64,000 bases of DNA from FEN-1297 sp021817845 (lineage in GTDB: Bacteria > Bacteroidota > Ignavibacteria > Ignavibacteriales > Ignavibacteriaceae). The translations under genes and the position numbers were made by a program. The DNA is taken from assembly GCA_021817845.1 (NCBI GenBank), contig JAKAFW010000002.1, positions 142,137-206,136 of the forward strand. The letters are read 5' to 3'. Shown here piece after piece: positions 17,921 through 27,347 of the stretch. A model generated the notes under the pieces. It searched no databases. It saw nothing but the letters and a program-made list of their open reading frames with translations, and was not told the DNA's origin. Numbering within the stretch: position 1 is the stretch's first letter; each line of letters begins with the position of its first letter.

Positions 17921-19207
17921 ATGACAAAAATTCAGAAAATTTCCTTCGTATCACTTGCAATTGTTTTTGTGCTTACGTTTTTCCTTTTCCCGGCGCTTCA
18001 TAACAAACCGATTATTAATTATGCAATCGTGTACATTTCCTCATCTATTCTTTTTGTTTTGATGTGCTGGTTTATTCTGAAATATAAAATTCCTGTTAAT
18101 TATATTTTTAGTTTGATCGCTGTCGCCTTGATTCTGCGAATAGTGCTAATTTCTCTTCATCCTATTGGCTCAGATGATTTTTACAGATATGTATGGGACG
18201 GAAAGGTACTAGCCAATGGAATAAATCCATACGAATTTGCCCCAAACGATACCACGCTTACAAAACTTCACTCAAGCATTATTCCCGCTCGCGTAAATTA
18301 CCCTGACATGAAGACGATTTATCCGCCTCTGGCACAATTACTTTTTTACCTTTCGTACAAAATAGGCGGCGAAAGTTTCATAGGAATAAAGCTTCTACTT
18401 TTCCTTTTTGACTTGATGACAATGTTTGGAATCTTTTTAATTATTAAAAAGATGAAAATGGGCTATAAAAACATATTAATTTATGTGTTATCTCCTCTTC
18501 CTCTATTCCAATTTTTTATTGATGCTCACGTTGATGGGTTTGGACTTCCTTTACTCATATTTGCAATATTCTTTTATATCGATAACAAAAAAACATTAAG
18601 CTATATTTTTATCGGCTTATCAATTTGCGTAAAGCCATTAGGATTAATTCTGCTTCCGATAATATTCTTTAATGAAAAAGCTTTTTCGGAAAGGATAAAA
18701 GCTATTATTATCCCGGTAGCAATAACCGCTTTGATGTATCTTCCGTTTATTTTTACCGGTTCGCCATTTCAGGCACTTATGCAGTTTACTGAAAATTGGA
18801 CTTTCAACGGAATCATCTTTGATCTGCTTGATTCATTTATTCGCGATAATCAAAAGACGAGACTTATTTGTGCAGCTTTGCTTTTGATTTCTTATCTACC
18901 GGTCGTTTTGAGTAAAAAAGATTTTACAATTAAAATATATTTATCCTTCTTTCTACTTTTCATTTTCTCTCCGATAGTTCATCCATGGTACTTAAGCTGG
19001 TTAGTAATCTTGCTTCCATTTATTCCAAGGTGGAGCGGAATTGTATATACCGCAGTAATTAGCCTCACGGTTTTTACGGTTGTAAATTATCAACTTTACG
19101 GCGTTTGGAAAGAATACAACCTTGTGCTTTTCTTAGAGTACGTTCCGGTATTATCTTTATTTTTATATGAACTGTTAAACAAGAAACCCATTGGAATAAC
19201 TGAGTAG
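17921..19207 (+). CDS. Polytopic membrane glycosyltransferase (GT87/mannosyltransferase-like)
   Basis: 428 residues with roughly ten hydrophobic segments. After two N-terminal spans, a loop carries 'HPIGSDDFYRYVWDGKVLAN' and 'GINPYEF', the D-D-x-Y-R-Y-x-W-D-G pattern typical of GT-C polyprenyl-phosphate-sugar transferases (GT87 / alpha-mannosyltransferase group). A second extracytoplasmic motif is 'TIYPPLAQLLFYLSY'. Such enzymes transfer a sugar, often mannose, from a lipid-linked donor on the outer face of the inner membrane. Donor and acceptor are unknown. It stands alone; the gene and prfA lie between the two copies of repeat B. Confidence 0.75.
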   Translation: MTKIQKISFVSLAIVFVLTFFLFPALHNKPIINYAIVYISSSILFVLMCWFILKYKIPVNYIFSLIAVALILRIVLISLHPIGSDDFYRYVWDGKVLANGINPYEFAPNDTTLTKLHSSIIPARVNYPDMKTIYPPLAQLLFYLSYKIGGESFIGIKLLLFLFDLMTMFGIFLIIKKMKMGYKNILIYVLSPLPLFQFFIDAHVDGFGLPLLIFAIFFYIDNKKTLSYIFIGLSICVKPLGLILLPIIFFNEKAFSERIKAIIIPVAITALMYLPFIFTGSPFQALMQFTENWTFNGIIFDLLDSFIRDNQKTRLICAALLLISYLPVVLSKKDFTIKIYLSFFLLFIFSPIVHPWYLSWLVILLPFIPRWSGIVYTAVISLTVFTVVNYQLYGVWKEYNLVLFLEYVPVLSLFLYELLNKKPIGITE

Positions 19208-19275
19208 TGGAGGAATGGAATAATGGAGTGGTGGAGGAGTGGAGTGGTGAGAAATGGAGTAGTGGAGGAATGGAT
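19204..19275. repeat. Low-complexity 'GGAATAATGGAGTGGTGG' repeat
   Basis: Starts at the stop codon of the preceding gene and consists of degenerate 7-9-base units (TGGAGGAA, TGGAGTGG, TGGAATAA). The reverse-complement form occurs at 19478-19505 (CATTATTCCACTACTCC) and related tracts at 20706-20740, 29278-29325 and 46379-46434. Purely purine-rich on one strand. Function unknown. Confidence 0.6.
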
Positions 19276-19278
19276 TAA

Positions 19279-19406
19279 TTGCCCCGTTTGCGGGGAGAAA
19301 TCTCATGTTCAATTCGACCATCTAAGCTATTCATGGGATTTCTCCCTCCGGTCGAAATGACATTTTGGAGTTGTGCAACAGTCTCGGCAGGGTCGTCGAA
19401 ATGACA
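19279..19406. repeat. Repeat A, copy 4 (partial)
   Basis: Contains GCCCCGTTTGCGGGGAGAAA, 'GGGATTTCTCCCTCCGGTCG' with AAATGACA, 'GTTGTGCAACAGTCTCGGCA' and a second 'TCGTCGAAATGACAATT'. It matches the right half of copies 1-3. Non-coding intergenic filler between the glycosyltransferase and prfA. Confidence 0.65.
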
Positions 19407-19602
19407 ATTACTCGACTGTCATATCGAAACAATTTCAAATAAATTGGAATAATAGAACTAAGCAGTATTTCCCATTATTCCACTACTCCATTTTTCCATT
19501 ATTTTTGAGGATTCAGGTGAAAATGAGTGTTTAGGTTAAGAATAAGCGCTTAGATTTTCACATGGCTCTTTGGTATATTTACATAATAAAATTAAAGCAA
19601 AA

Positions 19603-20682
19603 ATGGAATTGATTGAAAAGTTAAATAGGATTAAGGAAAGATTTGATAAGATAAATCAACAGCTTTCAGACCCCACTTATATGAATGACAGAGATAAGAT
19701 TGTTTCTCTTAGTAAAGAACGCAGTGACCTTTTAAATATTATTATTGCGTTTGATAAATTTTCTCTGGTTCTAAAAAATATAGAAGATGACAACCAAATA
19801 ATTTATGATGGATTGGATAAGGAACTAATCGACTTTGCAAAGAGCGAACTTGTAGAGCTTCAGAATGAAAAATATAAGCTTGAGGAAGAAATAAAATATC
19901 TTCTGTTGCCTAAAGACCCGAATGATAATAAAGATATTATAATGGAAATTCGCGCCGGCACCGGAGGTGAAGAGGCTGCATTGTTTGCCGGTGAATTATT
20001 CAGAATGTACTCTCGTTATGCGGAAACTAAAGGTTGGAAAGTTGAGCTAATAGATATTAATGATACCGGTTTAGGGGGGATTAAAGAAGTTGTTTTTTCT
20101 GTTAGCGGCGCCAATGTATTTAGCGAATTAAAATTTGAAAGTGGAGTACATCGTGTTCAGCGCGTACCATCGACAGAAGCTAACGGAAGAGTTCATACAT
20201 CAGCCGCCTCTATTGCAGTGCTACCTGAGGCTGAAGATGTTCAGGTTGACATAAATCCCAACGACCTTAGAATTGATATTTTTAGATCTGGCGGAGCAGG
20301 CGGACAAAATGTTAACAAGGTTGAAACTGCGGTAAGAATTATTCACATACCCACGGGAATTGTCGTCCAATGCCAGGATGAAAGATCACAATTGAAGAAT
20401 CGCCAAAAAGCAATGAAGGTCCTCCGCGCCCGCTTGTATGATGCAAAACTAAAAGAGCAAAACGCAGAAATTTCCGCACAAAGAAAATCGATGGTTAGAA
20501 GCGGCGATAGAAGCGATAAGATCAGGACTTATAATTATCCCCAAAATAGAGTAACCGATCATAGAATCGGCTTAACGCTATACAACCTTTCTAATATAAT
20601 GGAAGGCGATCTGCATGAATTAATCGAGCAATTAAAAATTGCAGATAATGCTGAAAAACTTCAGGCTACATCTGCTGAATAA
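19603..20682 (+). CDS. prfA: Peptide chain release factor 1
   Basis: 359 residues from the ATG at 19603; an upstream TTG at 19570 keeps the frame but adds residues not usual for the family, so 19603 is preferred. Domain 1 is the helical N-terminus; the catalytic loop is 'DIFRSGGAGGQNVNKVETA' with the GGQ that triggers peptidyl-tRNA hydrolysis; the basic block 'RKSMVRSGDRSDKIRTYNYP' follows. The stop-codon reading loop contains 'TSAASIAVLPE', which fits RF1 rather than RF2, and no programmed frameshift is present. No strong Shine-Dalgarno, as common in this group. Confidence 0.96.
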   Translation: MELIEKLNRIKERFDKINQQLSDPTYMNDRDKIVSLSKERSDLLNIIIAFDKFSLVLKNIEDDNQIIYDGLDKELIDFAKSELVELQNEKYKLEEEIKYLLLPKDPNDNKDIIMEIRAGTGGEEAALFAGELFRMYSRYAETKGWKVELIDINDTGLGGIKEVVFSVSGANVFSELKFESGVHRVQRVPSTEANGRVHTSAASIAVLPEAEDVQVDINPNDLRIDIFRSGGAGGQNVNKVETAVRIIHIPTGIVVQCQDERSQLKNRQKAMKVLRARLYDAKLKEQNAEISAQRKSMVRSGDRSDKIRTYNYPQNRVTDHRIGLTLYNLSNIMEGDLHELIEQLKIADNAEKLQATSAE

Positions 20683-20968
20683 ATCACCTTACGCAGGATT
20701 TCTCTTTGGAGTATTGGAATGTTGGAATAATGAAGAAAATTGGCCTATTCCATTTCTCCAAAGGTTGCTTAACATGAGTGAATTAGTTAATTATAGGCTA
20801 AAGCCAAGGTATTTGGTTTTATCTTGCCCCCAGCATAAAGAGGTTATGTGAAAATTCAGAAGTGATGAATAAATATTCTAATTATGGTTTTAAAATATGA
20901 CAACATTAATATGCCTTTTTATTGCCCCGACATTTATGTCGGGGTGAAATGAACTCCAATAAATATTG
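20683..20968. other. Intergenic region after prfA
   Basis: Holds a short TGGAGTATTGGAATGTTGGA low-complexity tract (about 20710-20730) and the 'GCCCCGACATTTATGTCGGGG' type palindrome (about 20922-20943: CCCCGACAT / ATGTCGGGG). No gene: the plus frame overlapping the end of prfA is a shadow that runs into repeat DNA. Confidence 0.5.
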
Positions 20969-21157
20969 GGCTTTAGCCCCATTTGTGCTATTTATGTGGC
21001 TAAAGCCATAATTATCTTTTTTACACTAATCCCCGCCATAAATGGCAGGGCAATTGATGAATAAATTTTAAGTAATAAAAACTAAAATGGCATTATTCAA
21101 TAATGCTAATATTTATTCTTCGAAAACTAATTTTCACACAACCTCTAAATGCTGGGG
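20969..21157. repeat. Dispersed repeat B, copy 2
   Basis: The right part (21031-21157) is highly similar, in the same orientation, to 17657-17785. The left 32 bases (20969-21000) are the reverse complement of 17604-17635 with two mismatches, and are bordered by the inverted pair GGCTTTAGCC (20969-20978) and GGCTAAAGCC (20998-21007). That block is therefore flipped relative to copy 1. Non-coding. Confidence 0.78.
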
Positions 21158-21283
21158 TTACAGCATGACTAAACTTACGTATGGAGAGTTACTTAGTTTG
21201 TCCATTCAAAAGCCGGTATAATTTGTGGACGGTTTATAGAGAAGGTGTTTCGAATGTTTTACATGCACTGAAAGAGGTACGAA

Positions 21284-22849
21284 TTATATTAGACTAATTG
21301 AAATTAAACTTACGTCATCTTCAAATTTATCATCCGTAAACAATTTAAATCTCTTTTTAATCTCTTCAAGAGCATCCATTTCCGGTGTTATGTTTTTTAT
21401 AGTTTCTGAAAGTTGAACCGATCCAAATTGTTCTCCGGAAGAATTTCTCGATTCAATAATTCCATCTGTTACCATAAAAATCGAGTCGTTCTTGCCAAAG
21501 ATTAATGAAACATCATGATAATTTCCCTGTTCTGCAAAGCCTAGTAGCAATCCGTTAGATTGGAGCTTTTGAACCTCGCCTGTAGTATTATTTTTGTAAA
21601 TCAACGGCAAGTCCCCGGCACCGCTATATTTTAAGGAGTTTGATTTATTATTTATAATTACAATTGACAAGGTAGCAAAAACCTCTGAAATCTTGGCATC
21701 CTGGTAGACAGATTTATTTACCTGCTGTAAAAGTTGGCTCGGCGTAAATTCTTTTGTTGTTTCAAGAGCAACTCTTATGGCGCTTCTTACATAACCGGCA
21801 TAAGCAAAAGCGAAATACCAAGCGCCCCACTTTTTACCCATAACATCTCCAAGAATTACGGCAAGATTATTTTCATCAAGAGAAAAATAATCAATAAAAT
21901 CTCCTCCGGGTATTCCATGATATGGTTGATGCCAATGTTTTATTTCAAATCCAGCAAAGGTTGGGAAGTTTTCAGGAACGACTTTTATACGCAAAGAATC
22001 TGCGGCGTGGTGAAGTTCGCTAACTATCTTTTGTCTTTCTTTTCCGAGACTTTTTATTATTGCACTTACTTTTGCAACAACAACGCGTGGACCTGCGGTT
22101 TTTAATACATAGTCTGTAATGCCGAGATCGTAGCCTACTAAAATATCATCTTCTTCACTTTTGGAAGTCAAGAAAACAAACGGAATGGATTTAAGCTGGG
22201 GTTCTGAAAGTAGCATTTTTCGGAACTGGAAACCGTCAACATCAGGCATCATAATATCGGAAATTATTAAATCGGGAAGATTTTTTTTTGCTTTTATCAA
22301 TCCTTCCCCGGGATTGGGAGCAGTATCACAATCAAAACCTGCCTTGTTCAAATTATATTGAAAGAGCTTAGCCAGGGTAGAGTCATCATCAACTAAAAGT
22401 ATTTTGACGGTACTTTCGGTAAAAGACTGCTCTAAATTTTTTTTAACTCCGTAAACTTTATAAATATCTGAACGGCGAATTAGAGATTGGACTTTAAGAA
22501 TTAATTCATTTACATCGAAAGGTTTAGTGATTATGTCGTCCCCGCCTGCCTCTAGAGCTTTTGATTTATCTTCCATACTATTTTTTGCCGTGACAAAAAT
22601 GAAAGGTAGTACACGGTAATTTTCATTCTCTCTAACTTTTTTACAGAATGTAAACCCATCCATTTCCGTCATGGTAACATCGCATAAAACTAGATCTATT
22701 TTGTTTTGGGCTAATTGATTGAACCCTTGGTTAGCGCTTTCCGCTTCAAAAACAGAGTAATCTTTATTTTTCAAATGATGACTGATAATTTTTCGAATAG
22801 TAACATCATCATCAACAATAAGGATAGATTTATTTTCGGAATTATTCAT
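21284..22849 (-). CDS. Response regulator with two receiver domains and a PP2C (RsbU/SpoIIE) phosphatase
   Basis: 521 residues. The first receiver (about 8-130) has 'ILIVDDDVTIRKIISHHL', the phosphoacceptor in 'LVLCDVTMTEMDGF' and the lysine in 'DIITKPFDV'. The second receiver (about 148-265) has 'ILLVDDDSTLAKLFQYNL', 'DLIISDIMMPDVDGF' and 'ITDYVLKTAG'. The C-terminal PP2C-type phosphatase shows 'GGDFIDYFSLDENNLAVILG', 'DVMGKKWGAWYFAF' and 'DSIFMVTDGIIESRNSSGEQ'. Such proteins dephosphorylate STAS-domain antagonists in partner-switching signalling. The STAS gene lies immediately upstream (22902-23240), making it the likely target. Confidence 0.93.
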   Translation of the reverse strand: MNNSENKSILIVDDDVTIRKIISHHLKNKDYSVFEAESANQGFNQLAQNKIDLVLCDVTMTEMDGFTFCKKVRENENYRVLPFIFVTAKNSMEDKSKALEAGGDDIITKPFDVNELILKVQSLIRRSDIYKVYGVKKNLEQSFTESTVKILLVDDDSTLAKLFQYNLNKAGFDCDTAPNPGEGLIKAKKNLPDLIISDIMMPDVDGFQFRKMLLSEPQLKSIPFVFLTSKSEEDDILVGYDLGITDYVLKTAGPRVVVAKVSAIIKSLGKERQKIVSELHHAADSLRIKVVPENFPTFAGFEIKHWHQPYHGIPGGDFIDYFSLDENNLAVILGDVMGKKWGAWYFAFAYAGYVRSAIRVALETTKEFTPSQLLQQVNKSVYQDAKISEVFATLSIVIINNKSNSLKYSGAGDLPLIYKNNTTGEVQKLQSNGLLLGFAEQGNYHDVSLIFGKNDSIFMVTDGIIESRNSSGEQFGSVQLSETIKNITPEMDALEEIKKRFKLFTDDKFEDDVSLISISLI

Positions 22850-22901
22850 AGTACGTTTTCATTCCCCGGATTGTTAACCTGATAATTTTGCCTGCTTCAA
22901 A

Positions 22902-23240
22902 TTATTTAAAACTGTCTAACGCTTCCTTTTTAGTTTTGAAAGCTTCAAACACTCGGTACATTCTTGTTAACTCAAACATTGAATGGACAGCGGGTTGAAA
23001 GCCCACAAGGCGTAAGTCGCCGCCCAAAGCAGTCATTTTTTTAAGTGAAATAACTAAAGCGCCAAGAAAGGTAGAGTCAATAAATTCGCATTCGGTTAAA
23101 TCGACAATAATTTTCCTTGCTCCCAATTCAATTTCAAGGCTAAGTGTTTTCTTAAATTCCTCTGCTTCCTTTAGAGTAGCTCTTGTTAGGTTAACAGTCT
23201 CAACAACAACATCATTTATCGTTTCTTTAATAAAATCCAT
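22902..23240 (-). CDS. STAS-domain anti-sigma factor antagonist
   Basis: 112 residues covering a single STAS domain: 'KIIVDLTECEFIDSTFLGAL' carries the D-S/T phosphorylation site typical of SpoIIAA/RsbV proteins, followed by 'VISLKKMTALGGDLRLVGF' and 'FELTRMYRVFEAF'. In partner switching its phosphorylation state controls binding to an anti-sigma kinase. It sits between the PP2C-receiver gene downstream and the NtrC-type regulator upstream on the same strand (gaps of about 52 and 29 bases), so an operon is likely. No anti-sigma kinase or sigma factor gene is in the window. Confidence 0.92.
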   Translation of the reverse strand: MDFIKETINDVVVETVNLTRATLKEAEEFKKTLSLEIELGARKIIVDLTECEFIDSTFLGALVISLKKMTALGGDLRLVGFQPAVHSMFELTRMYRVFEAFKTKKEALDSFK

Positions 23241-23269
23241 TTTTAGAACCTATAATTATTTTAAGTTAT

Positions 23270-24652
23270 TTACTCTTTCGAGTTATTTTCTATTTTATAT
23301 CTTTCCATCAATCTATAAATAGTAGCTCTTCCAAGCTGAAGCTTTTTTGCAGCTTCAACAATATTACCATTTGTCACTTTTAGCGCATGTCTAATCGACT
23401 CTTCCTTCAGTTTTTCAAAGGGAACAATATTATCATCACCGAACAAAGCGCCGTTAAGCTCAACGGAGCCGGAAGACTCCGATGCTTTAATATGCTGCGG
23501 GAGATCATCAACATCAATAATATCTTTTTCGGCAATAATCATGCAGCGTTCAACCGTATTTTCCATTTCCCGGATATTGCCGGGCCAATTATATTCATAA
23601 ATTAATTTGATTGCCTTCTTTGAGAATCCCTTTATGCTCTTGCCTAATTTCTTGTTAAAGACATCAAGAAAGTGCTGTGTTAAAACCAAAATATCACCAC
23701 GGCGTTGTCGAAGCGGGGGAATATTTATAGGGAAAGAATTCAGCCGGTAAAACAGGTCTTCCCGGAAATTTTTTTCATCGACAGCTTTTTTCAAGTCGCG
23801 ATTAGTAGCCGAAAGAATTCTAACATCTGTTTTTATCAGCTCTGTGCCGCCGACGCGTTCAAACTCTCTTTCCTGAATAACGCGAAGAAGCTTTGCCTGA
23901 AGAAGCATTTCAAGCTCGCCGACTTCATCAAGAAACAAGGTGCCTCCGTTTGCAATTTCAAACTTACCAAGCTTGCGTTGATGTGCCCCGGTAAATGAGC
24001 CCCTTTCATGTCCAAATAATTCACTCTCTAATAGCTCTCTCGGAATTGATGCGCAGTTTACAACAATAAAAGGATTGTCCTTTCTTTTTCCGTTATAATG
24101 AATTGCCCGTGCAATTAATTCTTTTCCTGTTCCGCTTTCCCCATGAATAAGTACGGTAATATCGTTGTTCAAAATTTTTGATACTAGCTTAAAAACATCC
24201 TGCATTCTTCCGTCCGCAGATATTATGTTATCAAAGCTGTATTCTTTTTTTACGTTATCTCGTAAGTTTTCTATTTCTTTGGTAAGGTCATAACTTTTGA
24301 TAGCATTTTTGATTGCTGGTTCCAGGCGCTGGGTATCAATCGGCTTCGGGAAATAATCAAAGGCACCAAACTTTAATGCTTCTACGGCAACTTCGATACT
24401 GCCCTGAGCCGATAAGATTATAACCGGAAGATTTTCATCAAATTGTTTCACTCTTTTTAGAATATCTATTCCGTTCATGCCCGGAAGCATAATATCGAGA
24501 AGTATTAAATCAGGTTTTGCGTTTAAGCGTCTGAGAACATCTTCGCCGTTACTAAAAACTTCTATATCATATTTCCATTTTTCTTTTACCCAGTAAGATA
24601 AAAGTTTTGATATGGCAAGTTCGTCATCAACTATGAAGATTAATTTGTTCAC
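23270..24652 (-). CDS. Sigma-54-dependent response regulator (NtrC family)
   Basis: 460 residues. Receiver domain at 1-120 ('FIVDDELAISKLLSYW', phosphoacceptor 'DLILLDIMLPGMNGI', 'FDYFPKPID'). AAA+ domain at about 145-385: Walker A 'IHGESGTGKELIARAIHY', the sigma-54 contact loop as 'GSFTGA' (usual form GAFTGA), Walker B 'GGTLFLDEVGELEMLLQAKL', arginine finger region 'FREDLFYRLNSFPI'. C-terminal Fis-type helix-turn-helix: 'NIVEAAKKLQLGRATIYRLM'. It activates sigma-54 promoters when phosphorylated, most likely by the kinase encoded 9 bases upstream. Confidence 0.95.
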   Translation of the reverse strand: MNKLIFIVDDELAISKLLSYWVKEKWKYDIEVFSNGEDVLRRLNAKPDLILLDIMLPGMNGIDILKRVKQFDENLPVIILSAQGSIEVAVEALKFGAFDYFPKPIDTQRLEPAIKNAIKSYDLTKEIENLRDNVKKEYSFDNIISADGRMQDVFKLVSKILNNDITVLIHGESGTGKELIARAIHYNGKRKDNPFIVVNCASIPRELLESELFGHERGSFTGAHQRKLGKFEIANGGTLFLDEVGELEMLLQAKLLRVIQEREFERVGGTELIKTDVRILSATNRDLKKAVDEKNFREDLFYRLNSFPINIPPLRQRRGDILVLTQHFLDVFNKKLGKSIKGFSKKAIKLIYEYNWPGNIREMENTVERCMIIAEKDIIDVDDLPQHIKASESSGSVELNGALFGDDNIVPFEKLKEESIRHALKVTNGNIVEAAKKLQLGRATIYRLMERYKIENNSKE

Positions 24653-24661
24653 TTTTATTCC

Positions 24662-26275
24662 TTAATTTATTGAACTCGTTAAATCTCTTGGCAACTTAAT
24701 TATAACTGTTGTGCCTTTATTTACTTCACTCTGAATAGCAATAAATCCTTTATGTAAATCTACAATTTGTTTTATAAAAACCAAGTTAAGTCCGGTATCT
24801 TCCGGGGTTTGGTCTAAGAATTTTACACGCTGAAATTTTTTGAATATTGAATTTAATTCACTTTCGGGTATTCCGGCGCCTGTATCGCTTACCGTTATTT
24901 CAAATTCTTTATAAAGGCTTTGTGCTGTAATAAATATTCTACCTTCGTTTTTAGTCTGCTTAAGGGCATTTTTAATAATGCTGTCCAGCACTAAAATAAT
25001 TTTTCCTTTATCGGCATTTAAAATAATATTTTCATCGAATATTTCATTAGTTAAGGTAATATTTTTTTTATTGATTGCATTGCGGTTTAGATTTATTGCA
25101 TCTTTTAATACCTGGATTATATTGAACTTCGATTTAACGACATGAATATTATCTTCTTCGAAACGCGATATATTCAACAGATCGTTGACTAACTTTGCAA
25201 GCCGTTTTCCTTCGTTCAGGATTATGTTGAGGAATTCGGTTTTCATTTCATCGGGCATACTTAAATCGGAAGTGATTGTTTCAGAGAAGCCGATAATTGA
25301 AGCGAGGGGTGTTCTTAATTCGTGTGAAATATTTGAAACGAAATCGCTCTTCATATTGTTCAGTTCATCTAAAAAAGATTTTTGTCTTTTCGATCTTTGT
25401 CGCTCTATCGAGATGATTCTTTGGGCTTCTTTTAATCTTGTGTCAAAATCATTCAGTTTATCTTCATACAATCTAAGTTCTGAAATATTCCTCCCAGCAC
25501 CGATAACCCCAGTTATTTCTTCATCTTTCACGAGGGGTTTGCATTTAATTTCATAACGAACTTCGTTGCCGAATTTTGAAATGAATATTGTTTCAAAGGA
25601 AACAATTTTTTTCTTCTTCAATATTTGCTGAAAAGATTTTGCAGTCTTCCTTTGTTCTTTGGCAGATACCAATTCAGTAAAGTGTCTTCCGGTAAGTTCA
25701 GTTGGATCGTAATCAAGAGAGGATGCTCCATAGGAATTCACCTCGGTAAAGTATCCTTCATTATCAAGAAAGAAAATAAACTCACCCGCGATTTCTTTTA
25801 TAGTTTCAAATTTGGTTTGATATCCATTAGAGAAAGCCTTCTCTGTTTCGTTAATTCCTTTCAAATTATTTATTTTACTTAAGAATTCCAATTGACTTTT
25901 AAGCAGACCTGAAGCAAGCTCTATTGTTTTAATCCTGGTTTTTGTATAGAATTTTTCTTTCGGGGAAAAAAGGATTAGAAAAAAAACGACTTTAGATTCA
26001 TTAGGCAAAAGAAATTGGTGTGAGAAAGATGAATTAAATTTTTCTTTCTTTAAGATATTCTTAAATGTTTTAGAAAATTCAAGCTCTGAGAACCTTAATT
26101 TCTCTATTTTTAGGGACTTTAGAATGGATTCGCTTATCTCATTAGAGGAATACCGGGCATCATTATAAGAAGATAGAATTTCATAAGAAGAGTTTCTTTC
26201 ACTCAAAAGGAAGCCGCAGCAGCTACCGCTTGATCTACAAATAATTTCTAATGTGTCGTTAATAATTTTAAGCAT
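24662..26275 (-). CDS. PAS-domain sensor histidine kinase
   Basis: About 537 residues from the ATG at 26275; a TTG at 26290 would add five. No membrane spans are evident, so it is probably cytoplasmic. The N-terminal 150 residues are an unassigned sensory region with a cysteine pair ('RSSGSCCGFLL'). A PAS domain follows ('FIFFLDNEGYFTEVNSYGAS', 'DYDPTELTGRHFTEL'), then a coiled coil, the HisKA helix with phosphorylation site 'VSNISHELRTPLASIIGFSE', and an ATPase domain with 'SIIKNALKQTKNEG', 'VSDTGAGIPESEL' and 'GTTVIIKLPRD'. It heads the four-gene signalling cluster and most likely phosphorylates the adjacent NtrC-type regulator. Confidence 0.92.
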   Translation of the reverse strand: MLKIINDTLEIICRSSGSCCGFLLSERNSSYEILSSYNDARYSSNEISESILKSLKIEKLRFSELEFSKTFKNILKKEKFNSSFSHQFLLPNESKVVFFLILFSPKEKFYTKTRIKTIELASGLLKSQLEFLSKINNLKGINETEKAFSNGYQTKFETIKEIAGEFIFFLDNEGYFTEVNSYGASSLDYDPTELTGRHFTELVSAKEQRKTAKSFQQILKKKKIVSFETIFISKFGNEVRYEIKCKPLVKDEEITGVIGAGRNISELRLYEDKLNDFDTRLKEAQRIISIERQRSKRQKSFLDELNNMKSDFVSNISHELRTPLASIIGFSETITSDLSMPDEMKTEFLNIILNEGKRLAKLVNDLLNISRFEEDNIHVVKSKFNIIQVLKDAINLNRNAINKKNITLTNEIFDENIILNADKGKIILVLDSIIKNALKQTKNEGRIFITAQSLYKEFEITVSDTGAGIPESELNSIFKKFQRVKFLDQTPEDTGLNLVFIKQIVDLHKGFIAIQSEVNKGTTVIIKLPRDLTSSIN

Positions 26276-26491
26276 TGATTTGTTGCGCAAAATATAATGT
26301 TTTTATTATTAATTCAATTTATACTTAAAATTTTTTCTTTAGATGTAATTTTCACTCATAGGCAATATCTACACATTATCAGGTAATTACTGCCGATGGA
26401 GTAAGGACTTTTTGATAATTTTACGACAAATCTTAATGGCATGATATTGGCGCTATTAAATCTGCAGAGATTAATAAATGAAGGAATAAAC

Positions 26492-26686
26492 ATGATTGAA
26501 CAATTTAAGGAAAGAGAGTGGTCAATATCAGATGGCGACTATATTAGAAAAAATGAATATCATGATTTAGATTTTAATGAATTAAGAAGAAGAGACAAAG
26601 TAAAGAGACGCATAATCACAGGAATTGTTTTAGTATTAGCTTTTGGCTTAGAATTATTTTTCATTGAAATCATTTCAAAATTATAA
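26492..26686 (+). CDS. Small single-span membrane protein
   Basis: 64 residues from the ATG at 26492, chosen because AAGGAA (26481-26486) precedes it at a suitable distance; an upstream start at 26441 has no such support. A charged N-terminal half ('EYHDLDFNELRRRDKVKRR') is followed by one hydrophobic helix ('IITGIVLVLAFGLELFFIEI'), giving an N-in anchor by the positive-inside rule. No family recognised. It is divergent from the histidine kinase gene, so co-regulation with the signalling cluster is possible but unproven. Confidence 0.6.
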   Translation: MIEQFKEREWSISDGDYIRKNEYHDLDFNELRRRDKVKRRIITGIVLVLAFGLELFFIEIISKL

Positions 26687-27347
26687 GTTAACTACACAAA
26701 TTACTTTTGTAAAAACGGAATATTAGGCTACTGGTATTCCGGCTTACCCTTTTACTCAAAACAATCATTTAAAACTGCATATAATTATCCAGATGGACAA
26801 TATTGTTCCTAGTGATTTCTTTTATATGGAATGATATGACTCTTATAGGCTGATTAAACTATTAGGAGAGAATTTCTATTGTTTGATTATGTCAAACATA
26901 TTAAATTGTAATATGTCTATCAAGAAAGAAATTAAAATATGGAATATTTGTTGGAGTAAAACCTTCGAGGTTTAGGAAAACCTCGAAGGTTTGCTTATTT
27001 TCTGTCCCACCCTTTAATCTTTTCTAAATAATAAAAATAATCTCATGACAATTTCCTATTCAAAAGAATATTTTTAGCTTAATAATATTTATTCGGACTT
27101 TAAAGCAATGGGCACTAATTGGTATAATAATTGTGGAAATACCGCAGTGCAAATCAGTTCAGTCTGATGCCGGGTCACTTGCACAAATTAAAATGATTGC
27201 TCTTAATAAAAATCGGATTCGGAAGGGGTCTTCTGGGAAAAATTGTATTTGTCTAATCCGATTTCTTTCTTCCTCATTTAATAATAACTGTTATAAGGTT
27301 TTCAAATTTATATAAAACGATTTCGTAAAAATCATAAGGAGTGAGTT
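26687..27347. other. 660-base intergenic region
   Basis: AT-rich, no gene recognised. It contains the strong inverted repeat at 26959-26992. The plus frame at 27133-27315 has no start context or protein-like features. The promoter of the RCC1 gene must lie in its last 200 bases; AAGGAG just before 27348 is its ribosome site. Confidence 0.5.
26959..26992. repeat. Perfect 15-bp inverted repeat, 4-base loop
   Basis: AAACCTTCGAGGTTT (26959-26973), loop AGGA, AAACCTCGAAGGTTT (26978-26992). Each arm is itself nearly self-complementary. It lacks a long T-run on the plus strand, so termination is only possible. Units of the AACCTCGAAGGTT type are common dispersed palindromes in Bacteroidota-related genomes. 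Confidence 0.75.

Noticed and set aside
20639..20851. 70-codon plus-strand frame overlapping the end of prfA
   Set aside because: Shadow of prfA followed by repeat DNA.
27117..27135. Possible sigma-54 promoter (TTGGTATAATAATTGTGG) upstream of the RCC1 gene, prompted by the nearby NtrC-type regulator
   Set aside because: The -24 GG is present but the -12 element reads GT instead of GC, and the rest of the consensus is poor.
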